The notes under the pieces were generated by a model. The model had not been told where the DNA came from. It made no database searches and saw only the letters and a list, made by a program, of their open reading frames with translations. The translations under genes were made by a program, and so were the position numbers. Source: Clostridiales bacterium (GTDB lineage Bacteria; Bacillota; Clostridia; Lachnospirales; Lachnospiraceae). From it: a DNA stretch of 64,000 nt. The DNA lies in the NCBI GenBank assembly GCA_021201535.1, contig JAJQEU010000047.1, positions 1 to 64,000 on the forward strand. The letters run 5' to 3'. Every line of letters starts with the position of its first letter. The first letter of the stretch is position 1. Of the stretch, positions 50,521 through 58,363 are shown piece after piece.

Positions 50521-51048
50521 ATGAATAGAAAAATCAGACCTTCATTCAGCATTATCACCGGCATCGTCTGTTTTGTCGTGCTGACCATGCTTGATCAGGT
50601 CACAAAGGAGCTGGCCGTTCTGAGGCTGAAGGGTCAGGAACCGGTCATTTTGATCCGCCAGGTGTTTCAGCTGTATTATCTGGAAAATCACGGTGCCGCG
50701 TTCGGCATCCTTCAGGGAAAACAAAGCGTATTTTTCATCATCACCATCGTTATTTTAGCGGTTATCGTGTATGTCTATGCGTGTCTTCCATTTGTTCGGA
50801 AGTATCGTGTGATCCGTGTCTTTCTGGTGATGATTTCTGCCGGAGCGATCGGTAATCTGATCGACCGGGTCTCACAGGGGTATGTGGTGGATTTCTTTTA
50901 TTTTAATCTGATCGATTTTCCGGTCTTTAATGTGGCGGATATCTATGTTACCTGCGCAACAATTCTGCTTGTGCTGACTGTACTGTTCCGGCTGAAGGAG
51001 GATGACATCACAGAGATCGTCCGGAGTATCAGAATAAGGAAAACCTAA
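50521..51048 (+). CDS. lspA: Lipoprotein signal peptidase (signal peptidase II)
   Basis: LspA cleaves the signal peptides of lipid-modified prolipoproteins. The 175-aa protein has four membrane segments. Motifs: MLDQVTKEL, LYYLENHGAAFGIL, ISAGAIGNLIDRVSQGYVVD (with the first catalytic Asp in VVDFF) and FNVADIY (second Asp). The weak GGAGTTTAACG precedes the ATG. In most clostridia lspA is followed at once by rluD; here rluD is 6.3 kb away. Confidence 0.96.
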   Translation: MNRKIRPSFSIITGIVCFVVLTMLDQVTKELAVLRLKGQEPVILIRQVFQLYYLENHGAAFGILQGKQSVFFIITIVILAVIVYVYACLPFVRKYRVIRVFLVMISAGAIGNLIDRVSQGYVVDFFYFNLIDFPVFNVADIYVTCATILLVLTVLFRLKEDDITEIVRSIRIRKT

Positions 51049-51093
51049 CAGATTTCAAAAATAAAATAATACAAACGGGAGAGGAAAAACAGT

Positions 51094-52761
51094 ATGATGA
51101 AAAAAAACAGAACCTTCAGATTTGTGGCATTTTTACTGGCAGCCGCCTTGTGTTTGTCCATGATCTCGTCGTCTGCTTTCGCAACGGAGGCAACGGGCTC
51201 ATATGAGAGCGCCAGCGATGTCATCGTATCAGAGGAAACGGACTCATATGCGAACGGCAGCGATGTGACTGTACCGGAGGAAACGGACTCAGAAGAGGAT
51301 GCAGATGCTCTGATTTCCTCTTATGCCTCGACTTCCGATAACACTGACGAAAATTCAGAATCTTCTGAATCTGAAAGCATGGTCGTATATTCCGGACATG
51401 CGCAGACGTACGGAGATCTGACATCCGTCACAGATGGCGCGGTGCTTGGAACGACCGGTCAGTCAAAGCGTCTGGAAGCGATCAGCATTTCAAAGGGAAC
51501 CGCTCTTTCTGACGTGGATGGCAGCATTCAGTACCGCGTACATGTGCAGAGCTACGGTACACTCGACTGGGTTTCTGATGGAGCGTCGGCGGGAACAACC
51601 GGTGAATCCAAACGGATCGAAGCGATTCAGATCCGGCTGACCGGAGAGCTTTCCGAACAGTATGATATCTATTACTCCATGCACGTTCAGAAATACGGCT
51701 GGACAAACTGGACCAAAGGCCTGAGCGAAACTGACAGCGCGGACGGCACAGACGGATGGTGCGGCACAAACGGCCTGTATCTTCGTGTGGAGGCTATTCA
51801 GGTGATCCTTGTGGAAAAAGGCGGAGAAGCGCCGACCAGCTCCGGATCATGGTCGTACCTTACCTGGTCAGACATGGGGAATCTCACATACAGCGGTCAT
51901 CAGCAGTCTGCCGGAAATCTGTCAGCAGTTTCAAACGGCTCCGTTCTCGGATCAGCGGGAAGCGGAAAACGTCTGGAAGCCGTAAGTCTTTCGGTTTCGG
52001 GCGCATCCGTATCCGGAGGCATTACCTACCGCACACACCTTCAGACATACGGATGGCAGAGCTGGAGTTCTGACGGTTCCTTATCCGGTACGACAGGCCA
52101 GTCGAAACGAATGGAGGCCATCGAGATCAAACTGACCGGAAATCTCGCGAATTACTGTGATGTCTGGTACAGAGTCTACGTGGAACAGTACGGCTGGCTG
52201 GGATGGGCGACGAACGGTCAGACCGCGGGAACCACGGGTATTTCCTATCAGATCGAAGCTGTACAGATTCAGATTGTTCCGAAGGCGGCTCCGACTCCGG
52301 GTGAAAACAGCGGCTACTATAAAGATACGCCCAAAATGTCGGCGGCAGATCAGCGGATTTACAACAGTGTTGTGGCTGTCTACAATTCTGTCGGAAAGGA
52401 TCTCTATGCCTGCTTCAAATGGGTTGTGAATAACATGACATACGAGAGGATCAACGGCCATCTGACTCCGCCGACCGGTTACACCAGATGCCAGTGGTAT
52501 GCGGTGAAGGCTTTTGAAACGCATCAGGGAAATTGCTACTGTTACGCGGCGGCCTTTTATTATCTGGCGATCTATCTGGGCTATGACGCGGAGTATGTGG
52601 AAGGACAGGTGACAAAACGCGGCGGAGGATATACCCCTCACGGCTGGGTGGTCATTGACGGCGCTTATATCTGCGACCCGGAGGGACAGGCGGAGATCAG
52701 TCCGAGCCTTAATTTCTATATGCAGCCGATCAACAATACACTGTTAACCTATGTCAGATAA
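51094..52761 (+). CDS. Secreted ChW-repeat protein with transglutaminase-like domain
   Basis: The 555-aa protein has a signal peptide (FLLAAALCLSMISSSAFA), an acidic repeat linker (about 35-95) and six ChW (clostridial hydrophobic W) repeats in two triplets (about 97-250 and 265-405), each with GTTGxSKRxEAI-type and YGWxxW-type words. The C-terminal 150 residues have a transglutaminase-like triad: Cys481 (GNCYCYAAAFYY), His516 (PHGWVVI) and Asp528 (CDPEGQ). ChW repeats are linked to surface binding. It may be a protease or crosslinker. It lies directly after lspA. ACGGGAGAGGAAAAACAGT precedes the ATG. Confidence 0.9.
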   Translation: MMKKNRTFRFVAFLLAAALCLSMISSSAFATEATGSYESASDVIVSEETDSYANGSDVTVPEETDSEEDADALISSYASTSDNTDENSESSESESMVVYSGHAQTYGDLTSVTDGAVLGTTGQSKRLEAISISKGTALSDVDGSIQYRVHVQSYGTLDWVSDGASAGTTGESKRIEAIQIRLTGELSEQYDIYYSMHVQKYGWTNWTKGLSETDSADGTDGWCGTNGLYLRVEAIQVILVEKGGEAPTSSGSWSYLTWSDMGNLTYSGHQQSAGNLSAVSNGSVLGSAGSGKRLEAVSLSVSGASVSGGITYRTHLQTYGWQSWSSDGSLSGTTGQSKRMEAIEIKLTGNLANYCDVWYRVYVEQYGWLGWATNGQTAGTTGISYQIEAVQIQIVPKAAPTPGENSGYYKDTPKMSAADQRIYNSVVAVYNSVGKDLYACFKWVVNNMTYERINGHLTPPTGYTRCQWYAVKAFETHQGNCYCYAAAFYYLAIYLGYDAEYVEGQVTKRGGGYTPHGWVVIDGAYICDPEGQAEISPSLNFYMQPINNTLLTYVR

Positions 52762-52779
52762 CGCGGGAGAGGAGCAGCC

Positions 52780-54195
52780 ATGGTTTTCAGCTCGATGGTA
52801 TTCCTGTGCGTATTCCTTCCCATCGTGTTTGTAGTGTATCATATCCTTCCTTCTCTGAAAGGAAGGAATATGATACTGATTATATGCAGCCTGTTTTTTT
52901 ACGCATACGGGGAGCCGGTGTATGTGATTCTGATGGTGATCAGTACCATCTTGAATTACCTGTTCGGGCGCCTGCTCGGAGCGCCCGGCCGGGCCGGGAA
53001 AAAGGGGATCCTGGCGTTTGCGGTTCTGTGTAATCTCGGCATCCTCGGCTTCTTTAAATACGCGAATATGCTGATCGGGACGGTAAATACCCTGTTTGGA
53101 CAGGACATCAGTCTTCTGGAACTCAGTCTTCTGGAACTCAGTCTGCCGATCGGGATATCCTTTTTTACATTCCAGGCAATGTCCTATATCATAGATGTGT
53201 ATCGCGGGGATGTGGAATGCCGGAAAAGTTATCCGGATGTTCTTCTCTATGTCTCCTTTTTCCCGCAGCTGATCGCCGGACCGATCGTGAAATTCCATGA
53301 TATTCAGGCGCAGATTGCCGATCGAAAAACGGATGTCGGGGAGATTGCCGCCGGATTCCGCAGATTTATCTTCGGTCTTGGAAAAAAGGTATTGATTTCA
53401 AATGTCCTGGCTGCCGCGGCAGACGCTGTTTTTGAAATGTCCGGTGCTGAAGCAGGATTCCTGGGAGTCTGGGTCGGAGCGGCGGCCTATATGCTTCAGA
53501 TTTATTATGATTTCAGCGGTTACAGTGACATGGCGATCGGTCTGGGCCATATGTTCGGATTTTCTTTTAAGGAAAATTTTCGTTATCCCTATATGGCGGA
53601 AAATATCCAGGATTTCTGGCGCAGATGGCATATTTCTCTTTCCACCTGGTTTAAAGAATATCTGTATATTCCTCTCGGCGGAAATCGAAAAGGACGGATG
53701 CGTACCTGTCTCAATAAACTCATCGTATTTTTCTGCACCGGACTGTGGCATGGCGCCAGCTGGACCTTTGTCGTGTGGGGACTCTTTCACGGGATATTCC
53801 TGCTGCTGGAAGAGGCTCTGCCGATTCGCAGGCTTCCGAAAGCACTCGGTCATATTTATGCTGCTGCGGTTGTGTGTGTCGGATTTGTCATCTTCCGTGC
53901 GGATACGCTCCGGCAGGGCCTGGGGATGATCGGAACCATGTTTGCCGGATGGAATGCCGATGAGTTCCTCACCACAGCCGCGCTGGAGCAGCTTACGCCG
54001 ATGTTTTTATTCATATTCGCGGTCGCGGTCGCCGGATGTTTTCCGATCATTCCCCGGATGCGGACACACTTTGCCGGGAAATCGACAATGCCGGTTCGCG
54101 CAGCGGGCTGCGGAGCGAGTGTGGTTCTGCTGCTTTTGTGTATGTTCAGCCTGTCATCCGGAAATTATAACCCGTTTATCTATTTTCGATTCTGA
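52780..54195 (+). CDS. MBOAT family membrane O-acyltransferase (AlgI/DltB-like)
   Basis: This 471-aa membrane protein has about ten hydrophobic segments and the MBOAT signatures IGISFFTFQAMSYIIDVYRG, FFPQLIAGPI, YYDFSGYSDMAIGLGHMFG, and FWRRWHISLSTWFKEYLYIP, plus the catalytic-type His324 in GLWHGASWTFVVWG. It moves acyl (often acetyl) groups across or onto envelope sugars, working with a DHHW or SGNH partner, which is next door. A 15-bp tandem duplication gives LLELS twice near residue 115. GGGAGAGGAGCAGCC precedes the ATG. Confidence 0.93.
   Translation: MVFSSMVFLCVFLPIVFVVYHILPSLKGRNMILIICSLFFYAYGEPVYVILMVISTILNYLFGRLLGAPGRAGKKGILAFAVLCNLGILGFFKYANMLIGTVNTLFGQDISLLELSLLELSLPIGISFFTFQAMSYIIDVYRGDVECRKSYPDVLLYVSFFPQLIAGPIVKFHDIQAQIADRKTDVGEIAAGFRRFIFGLGKKVLISNVLAAAADAVFEMSGAEAGFLGVWVGAAAYMLQIYYDFSGYSDMAIGLGHMFGFSFKENFRYPYMAENIQDFWRRWHISLSTWFKEYLYIPLGGNRKGRMRTCLNKLIVFFCTGLWHGASWTFVVWGLFHGIFLLLEEALPIRRLPKALGHIYAAAVVCVGFVIFRADTLRQGLGMIGTMFAGWNADEFLTTAALEQLTPMFLFIFAVAVAGCFPIIPRMRTHFAGKSTMPVRAAGCGASVVLLLLCMFSLSSGNYNPFIYFRF
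53113..53142 (+). repeat. 15-bp in-frame tandem duplication in the MBOAT gene
   Basis: CTTCTGGAACTCAGT occurs at 53113-53127 and again, identically, at 53128-53142, so residues LLELS are doubled in a loop before SLPIGISFF. Identical units suggest a recent slip. Confidence 0.9.
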
Positions 54196-54207
54196 CTGAT
54201 CAGAATC

Positions 54208-54275
54208 AGGAACTGTTCAGAAATAAGGAACTGTCGGAAAATAACTTGTGCAGATTGTGCCGAATAATGCGTGAA
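54208..54275. repeat. dispersed repeat, partial copy
   Basis: AGGAACTGTTCAGAAATAA (54208-54226) is the exact reverse complement of 55902-55920, and the following AATAACTTGTGCAGATTG / AATAATGCG words match 55858-55890. It lies between the MBOAT gene and the DHHW gene. Confidence 0.6.
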
Positions 54276-54313
54276 GAACAGGTCATAAAAAAACGTAGCC
54301 GTAGCGGGCAGGT

Positions 54314-55777
54314 ATGTTTACAGACAAAAAGGAAATGGGACAACCGATGAAAGAGGAAAAACAAAAGAATAAACGCTGCATAATATATATCGTTCTGATT
54401 CTGATTTTGCTGGTGATTCCCTTCGCCGGTATGAGTTTTTGGGCGACAGACAGCACAACGGAAAACCGGGAGCTTGCCGAGTGGCCTTCTCTGACAGAGG
54501 ACGGGACGGTCAACCTGTCTTATCTGGAGGATGTCGGCACCTGTCTGGAAGATCATCTGGCCTTCCGGTCACAGATGCTGACAGCAAACGCGCTGATCTG
54601 GGGTGCCGGATTTCGGACAAGTACGACCGATCAGGTCATTGTCGGGAAAGGCGACTGGCTGTATTACGGCGGGACACTGGACGATTATACCGGAGAAGAT
54701 TTGCTGTCAGACAGGGAACTTCGCGCAGTCGTTCATAATCTTTCCCTGATGCAGGATTACGTTGAGGAGCAGGGCTCGGAGTTTGTTTTAGTAATTGCGC
54801 CGAATAAAAATACGTTGTATAATGATTTTATGCCTTACTACTATTCGGAAGGGGAGACGAACAATCTTGAGAATCTGGTTCCGCTCCTGGCTGACGCCGG
54901 AATACAGTACGTAGATCTCGTCGAGGCTTTTTCCGCACAGGAGGAGGTTTTATATTTCCATCGCGATACGCACTGGAACAATGCCGGCGCACTCCTGGTG
55001 TTCTCAACAGTGATGGACCAGATTGGAAAAGAACACGAGACCTATCGGAATGTCCCTTATGAGATACGGACAGATCATATCGGCGACATTGATGAGCTGC
55101 TCTATCCGCTTGCCGCACAGGCGGAGGATAATGTTTACTACGACATAGTCCGGGGTTATCAGTATGTCAATGAGGTGGAAGACGACATGGACTCCTGGAT
55201 TGAGACGGAGAATACTGACAGACAGGGCGTCCTGCTCATGTACCGGGATTCTTTCGGCGAGAGCCTGCTTCCTTTTTTTGCGGACGAATACAACATGGCA
55301 TATTTTTCCAGACTGGTTCCTTATGATTTGTGTAATGTAGACGATTACCATCCGGACACGGTGATCGTGGAGCGGACGGAGCGAAAGATCGCGGCGTTTG
55401 CGACGGAGATTCCCATGATGGAGGGACCGGTGACGGAGAATCTGTCGGCGCCGGAGCGCGAGACGGAGACGACGCTGACCGCAGAGATGGATGGTTCCTG
55501 GCTGATCCTGCGCGGCCTGATCGACGAAGCGTGCATGGGAGATAATACCGATATCTATGTGGCAGTCAGCGACAGCAATCGTACGCAGACAGTGACGTAT
55601 GAGACTTTTTATACACTGACGAACAGCGGAGACGGCAACGGCTACTGGCTGTATGTGAAACAGTCTTCCCTGCCCTCGGATGAGATACATGTCAACATCA
55701 TCGTGTCAGACGGATCGCAGCGGTGGATTGTAAAGACAGAAGACATTTCACTAGAGGCGTTATCTTCGGACAGTTAG
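54314..55777 (+). CDS. DHHW family protein, partner of the MBOAT acyltransferase
   Basis: This 487-aa protein has an N-terminal membrane anchor (IIYIVLILILLVIPFAGM, about 26-43) and an outside domain of the DHHW/AlgX-like (SGNH-fold) type. Key parts are FVLVIAPNKNTLYNDFMP, the YFHRDTHWNNAGALLVF motif (D-x-H-W) and YRDSFGESLLPFF, probably holding a serine in a GDS-like position. These proteins accept the acyl group from MBOAT partners and move it to glycans. A C-terminal beta domain of about 100 residues follows. Start is uncertain: ATG 54314 or ATG 54347 (MKEEKQ, with AAAGGAAATGG upstream). Confidence 0.88.
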   Translation: MFTDKKEMGQPMKEEKQKNKRCIIYIVLILILLVIPFAGMSFWATDSTTENRELAEWPSLTEDGTVNLSYLEDVGTCLEDHLAFRSQMLTANALIWGAGFRTSTTDQVIVGKGDWLYYGGTLDDYTGEDLLSDRELRAVVHNLSLMQDYVEEQGSEFVLVIAPNKNTLYNDFMPYYYSEGETNNLENLVPLLADAGIQYVDLVEAFSAQEEVLYFHRDTHWNNAGALLVFSTVMDQIGKEHETYRNVPYEIRTDHIGDIDELLYPLAAQAEDNVYYDIVRGYQYVNEVEDDMDSWIETENTDRQGVLLMYRDSFGESLLPFFADEYNMAYFSRLVPYDLCNVDDYHPDTVIVERTERKIAAFATEIPMMEGPVTENLSAPERETETTLTAEMDGSWLILRGLIDEACMGDNTDIYVAVSDSNRTQTVTYETFYTLTNSGDGNGYWLYVKQSSLPSDEIHVNIIVSDGSQRWIVKTEDISLEALSSDS

Positions 55778-55790
55778 TTAGACGTATATA

Positions 55791-55920
55791 ATGATTCAGG
55801 ACAGTCCTTCGCATCGCTGCGAAGGACGTATGATAACGTAAGGAACTGTTTATTCAAAAATAACTTTGCAGATTGAGCAGGCTAATGCGCAAATCGCAAA
55901 GTTATTTCTGAACAGTTCCT
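55791..55920. repeat. dispersed intergenic repeat, full copy
   Basis: It begins TGATTCAGGACAGTCC, holds GTCCTTCGC-(6)-GCGAAGGAC (55804-55827) and ACGTATGATAACGTA, then AGGAACTGTTTATTC...GAACAGTTCCT with a stem on AATAACTTTGC / GCAAAGTTATT (to 55920). Shares the core with 7539-7671 and 58285-58346. Confidence 0.7.
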
Positions 55921-55951
55921 GAATGACGAATTAAGAAAAGGAGATTTTAAG

Positions 55952-57121
55952 ATGAAAATGAAAATGACAGCATGTCTGCTGGCATCGCTTCTTGGCATGG
56001 GCATGGTCATGACCGGATGCGGCAGCAGTGCGGAGGATTCGGAAATCAGCATATCTGAAGAAAGTGCTCCGGAAGAAACAGAAGTATCTTACCAGACAAT
56101 CGGAAATGAATCGGAAGACGCATATTCGATATTGCTGACAAATCAGATGGGGAGCACGATTACGGGGCTGTCTGTGAGAAACTCTGAGGAGACGGATTAT
56201 CCTGCCGACATGATGAAATCAGATCAGCAGATTGAAGATGGGGAGACCGTTGTGTTCTTTTATCTGCCTGATGATGCCGGGACGGATCTTTCCGAAGAGT
56301 CCGGGACAGATGAGGCGACGGATACGGTCTCGGAGGAAACGTCAGAGACTCAGTCGGATGATACCGATGGTGCTGATGACAGCACATCGGATCTGGCAGA
56401 CGTCCGGATCAACATCACATATTTTCTGCAGGTGACTGTAGAGGACGGAACTGTATATGAGCTGTCGTACTTTGCGATCGATGATATGGACGAAGTTGTC
56501 CTTTGTTATGAGGATGATGTCGCATATCTGGAATATACAAGTCTCTCTGAGAATATAGATATCAGCACGAAAGAGGCGGAGCTGGCCGTTAAAGCAGACA
56601 GGGAAACGGCACAGGCCGTGGTGGAACAGATAGACGCTGTCGGCGAAGTCACATTAGACAGCGAAGAGGCGATTCAGACAGCCAGGGCAGCCTATGACGC
56701 TTTGACAGACAGTCAGAAGCTGCTGGTTACAAACGCAGATCTCTTAACACAGCAGGAAAATGAGCTGGCTGCGCTGAAACAGCAGGCTGCGGAGGAAGCT
56801 GCAGCAGCTCAGGCTGCAAGTACCGGCAGCAGTTCCGGCTCTTCGGGCAGTTCGGGCAGCAGCTCGAGCTCTTCGGGCAGCAGTTCGGGTTCTACCGGAA
56901 GCAGTTCGAGCTCTTCGGGCAGCAGTTCAAGTTCTACCGGAAGCAGTTCAAGTTCTGCCGACAACAGTTCGAGCTCTGCCGACAGCAGCTCCGGCAGTTC
57001 TGACAGCAGCTCGAGTTCTTCAGACAGCAGTTCAGGCACTTCTGACAGCAGCAGTTCAGACAGTTCTTCAGGAAGCCAGAGCACGGAGGGATGCCTGGAT
57101 GATGTGATCATTAATCAGTAG
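55952..57121 (+). CDS. Ser/Gly-rich surface lipoprotein
   Basis: The 389-aa protein has a lipoprotein signal (MACLLASLLG-like start, MVMTGCG, Cys23), an acidic domain, then a short helical unit (AVVEQIDAVGEVTLDSEEAI, ALTDSQKLLVTNADLL) seen in other Firmicute surface proteins, and a 95-residue tail made almost only of Ser, Gly, Asp and Thr (about 286-385). The tail is built from SSSSSG- and SSADS-like words. It is probably a flexible wall-spanning stalk. Function is unknown. It closes the surface cassette. AAAGGAGATTTTAAG precedes the ATG. Confidence 0.85.
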   Translation: MKMKMTACLLASLLGMGMVMTGCGSSAEDSEISISEESAPEETEVSYQTIGNESEDAYSILLTNQMGSTITGLSVRNSEETDYPADMMKSDQQIEDGETVVFFYLPDDAGTDLSEESGTDEATDTVSEETSETQSDDTDGADDSTSDLADVRINITYFLQVTVEDGTVYELSYFAIDDMDEVVLCYEDDVAYLEYTSLSENIDISTKEAELAVKADRETAQAVVEQIDAVGEVTLDSEEAIQTARAAYDALTDSQKLLVTNADLLTQQENELAALKQQAAEEAAAAQAASTGSSSGSSGSSGSSSSSSGSSSGSTGSSSSSSGSSSSSTGSSSSSADNSSSSADSSSGSSDSSSSSSDSSSGTSDSSSSDSSSGSQSTEGCLDDVIINQ

Positions 57122-57285
57122 CTAGTACCTCGAATATTAAGTAACTAGCCATATCGCTTGCCTGATTTCCCATGTGCCGCGTTGTCGTCAGTCGACGTAG
57201 CCACCGCTACGCCTCCTTCCTCCGCCTTGCACATGAAAAATCATTCGGCGCGCTATAGCCAGTTATTAATTATTCGATGTACTAG
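57122..57285. repeat. 164-bp imperfect palindrome
   Basis: Left arm CTAGTACCTCGAATATTAAG and onwards (57122-57170) matches the reverse complement of the right arm ending ATTCGATGTACTAG (57285) at most positions. At the centre CGTAGC-CACC-GCTACG (57196-57211) closes a hairpin. It starts on the base after the lipoprotein stop and fills most of the gap before rluD. It would fold into one long imperfect hairpin and has no T run. Confidence 0.8.
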
Positions 57286-57335
57286 ATAGTACCTGCGGGT
57301 TCAAAACACAAAAATGTTAAGGAACAGATTCTGAT

Positions 57336-58259
57336 ATGAGACAGGAGTTTGAGGTTTCGGAAGAATATTCCGGGGAGCGTCTGGATAAATTTCTGGCACA
57401 GATTTATACGGGACAGTCACGATCGTTCTTCCAGCGCCTGATCAAATCCGGACAGGTAACCGTGCAGGAACAGATCGTCACCAAAAACGGTACGGTGGTA
57501 GGAATGGGCGATATGGTCCGTGTCCAGATACCGGAGGCACAGTCTGTCGCCATTCAGCCCGAACCGATTCCGCTGGATATTCTGTACGAAGATTCCGATC
57601 TGATGGTCGTAAACAAACCGAAAGGCATGGTCGTACATCCCTCCGCGGGTCATTACAGCGGGACTCTGGTCAATGCCGTTATGTATCACTGTGCAGACAG
57701 TCTTTCCGGTATTAACGGAGAGATACGTCCCGGAATTGTACACCGGATCGACAAAGACACCACCGGATCCCTGATTGTCTGCAAAAATGATGCTGCCCAT
57801 ATAGATATCGCCGGACAGATTCGAGATCATTCCGTGACGAGGATTTACCGTGGGATCGTCTGCGGAGTTTTAAAGCATGACGAGGGAACCGTGACCGGAG
57901 CGATCGGCCGACACCCGTCGCAGCGCAAAAAGATGTCGGTAAATCCCAAAAACGGAAAGCCTGCAACGACACATTACCGGGTTCTGGAGCGATTTCAAAA
58001 ATATACCAGTGTGCAGTTTCAACTGGAAACCGGACGCACACACCAGATACGCGTTCATATGTCGCACATCGGGCATCCTCTGCTCGGAGATGAACTCTAT
58101 GGCGGCACATCTAAAAATTATCATATCAACGGCCTGTGCGGACAGACACTGCATGCCATGACGATCGGCTTTGTACATCCGTCCACCGGAGCATATATGG
58201 AATTTTCAGCTCCGCTTCCTGCATATTTTGAGGAATTGCTGCTGCGGTTCCGCCGATAA
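57336..58259 (+). CDS. rluD: RluA-family pseudouridine synthase (RluD-like)
   Basis: The 307-aa enzyme makes pseudouridine in rRNA; the RluD subgroup acts on 23S helix 69. It has an N-terminal S4-like domain (GERLDKFLAQIYTGQSRSFF), the catalytic HRIDKDTTGSLIV (Asp at about 143), and GRTHQIRVHMSHIGHPLLGD. It is normally the next gene after lspA. No strong ribosome site is seen before ATG 57336 (GGAACAGATTCTGAT). Confidence 0.95.
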   Translation: MRQEFEVSEEYSGERLDKFLAQIYTGQSRSFFQRLIKSGQVTVQEQIVTKNGTVVGMGDMVRVQIPEAQSVAIQPEPIPLDILYEDSDLMVVNKPKGMVVHPSAGHYSGTLVNAVMYHCADSLSGINGEIRPGIVHRIDKDTTGSLIVCKNDAAHIDIAGQIRDHSVTRIYRGIVCGVLKHDEGTVTGAIGRHPSQRKKMSVNPKNGKPATTHYRVLERFQKYTSVQFQLETGRTHQIRVHMSHIGHPLLGDELYGGTSKNYHINGLCGQTLHAMTIGFVHPSTGAYMEFSAPLPAYFEELLLRFRR

Positions 58260-58284
58260 CCTGTCATATGACTTAGTAAACGGG

Positions 58285-58346
58285 TAACTATTCAGGACAG
58301 TTAAATGGACTTTGCCACGTAACTGTGAAGACACTGAACAGTTCCT
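58285..58346. repeat. dispersed intergenic repeat, short copy at the ABC exporter start
   Basis: TAACTATTCAGGACAGTT (58285-58302) pairs with ACTGAACAGTTCCT (58333-58346) around a short loop. It ends about 18 bp before the exporter ATG, where a ribosome site would be expected. Confidence 0.65.
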
Positions 58347-58363
58347 TATGTAAACAGAAATGT

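Noticed and set aside
56809-57111. Minus-strand frame coding Leu/Glu-rich repeats
   Set aside because: It is the antisense of the Ser/Gly tail of the lipoprotein; the repeats come from the low-complexity DNA.
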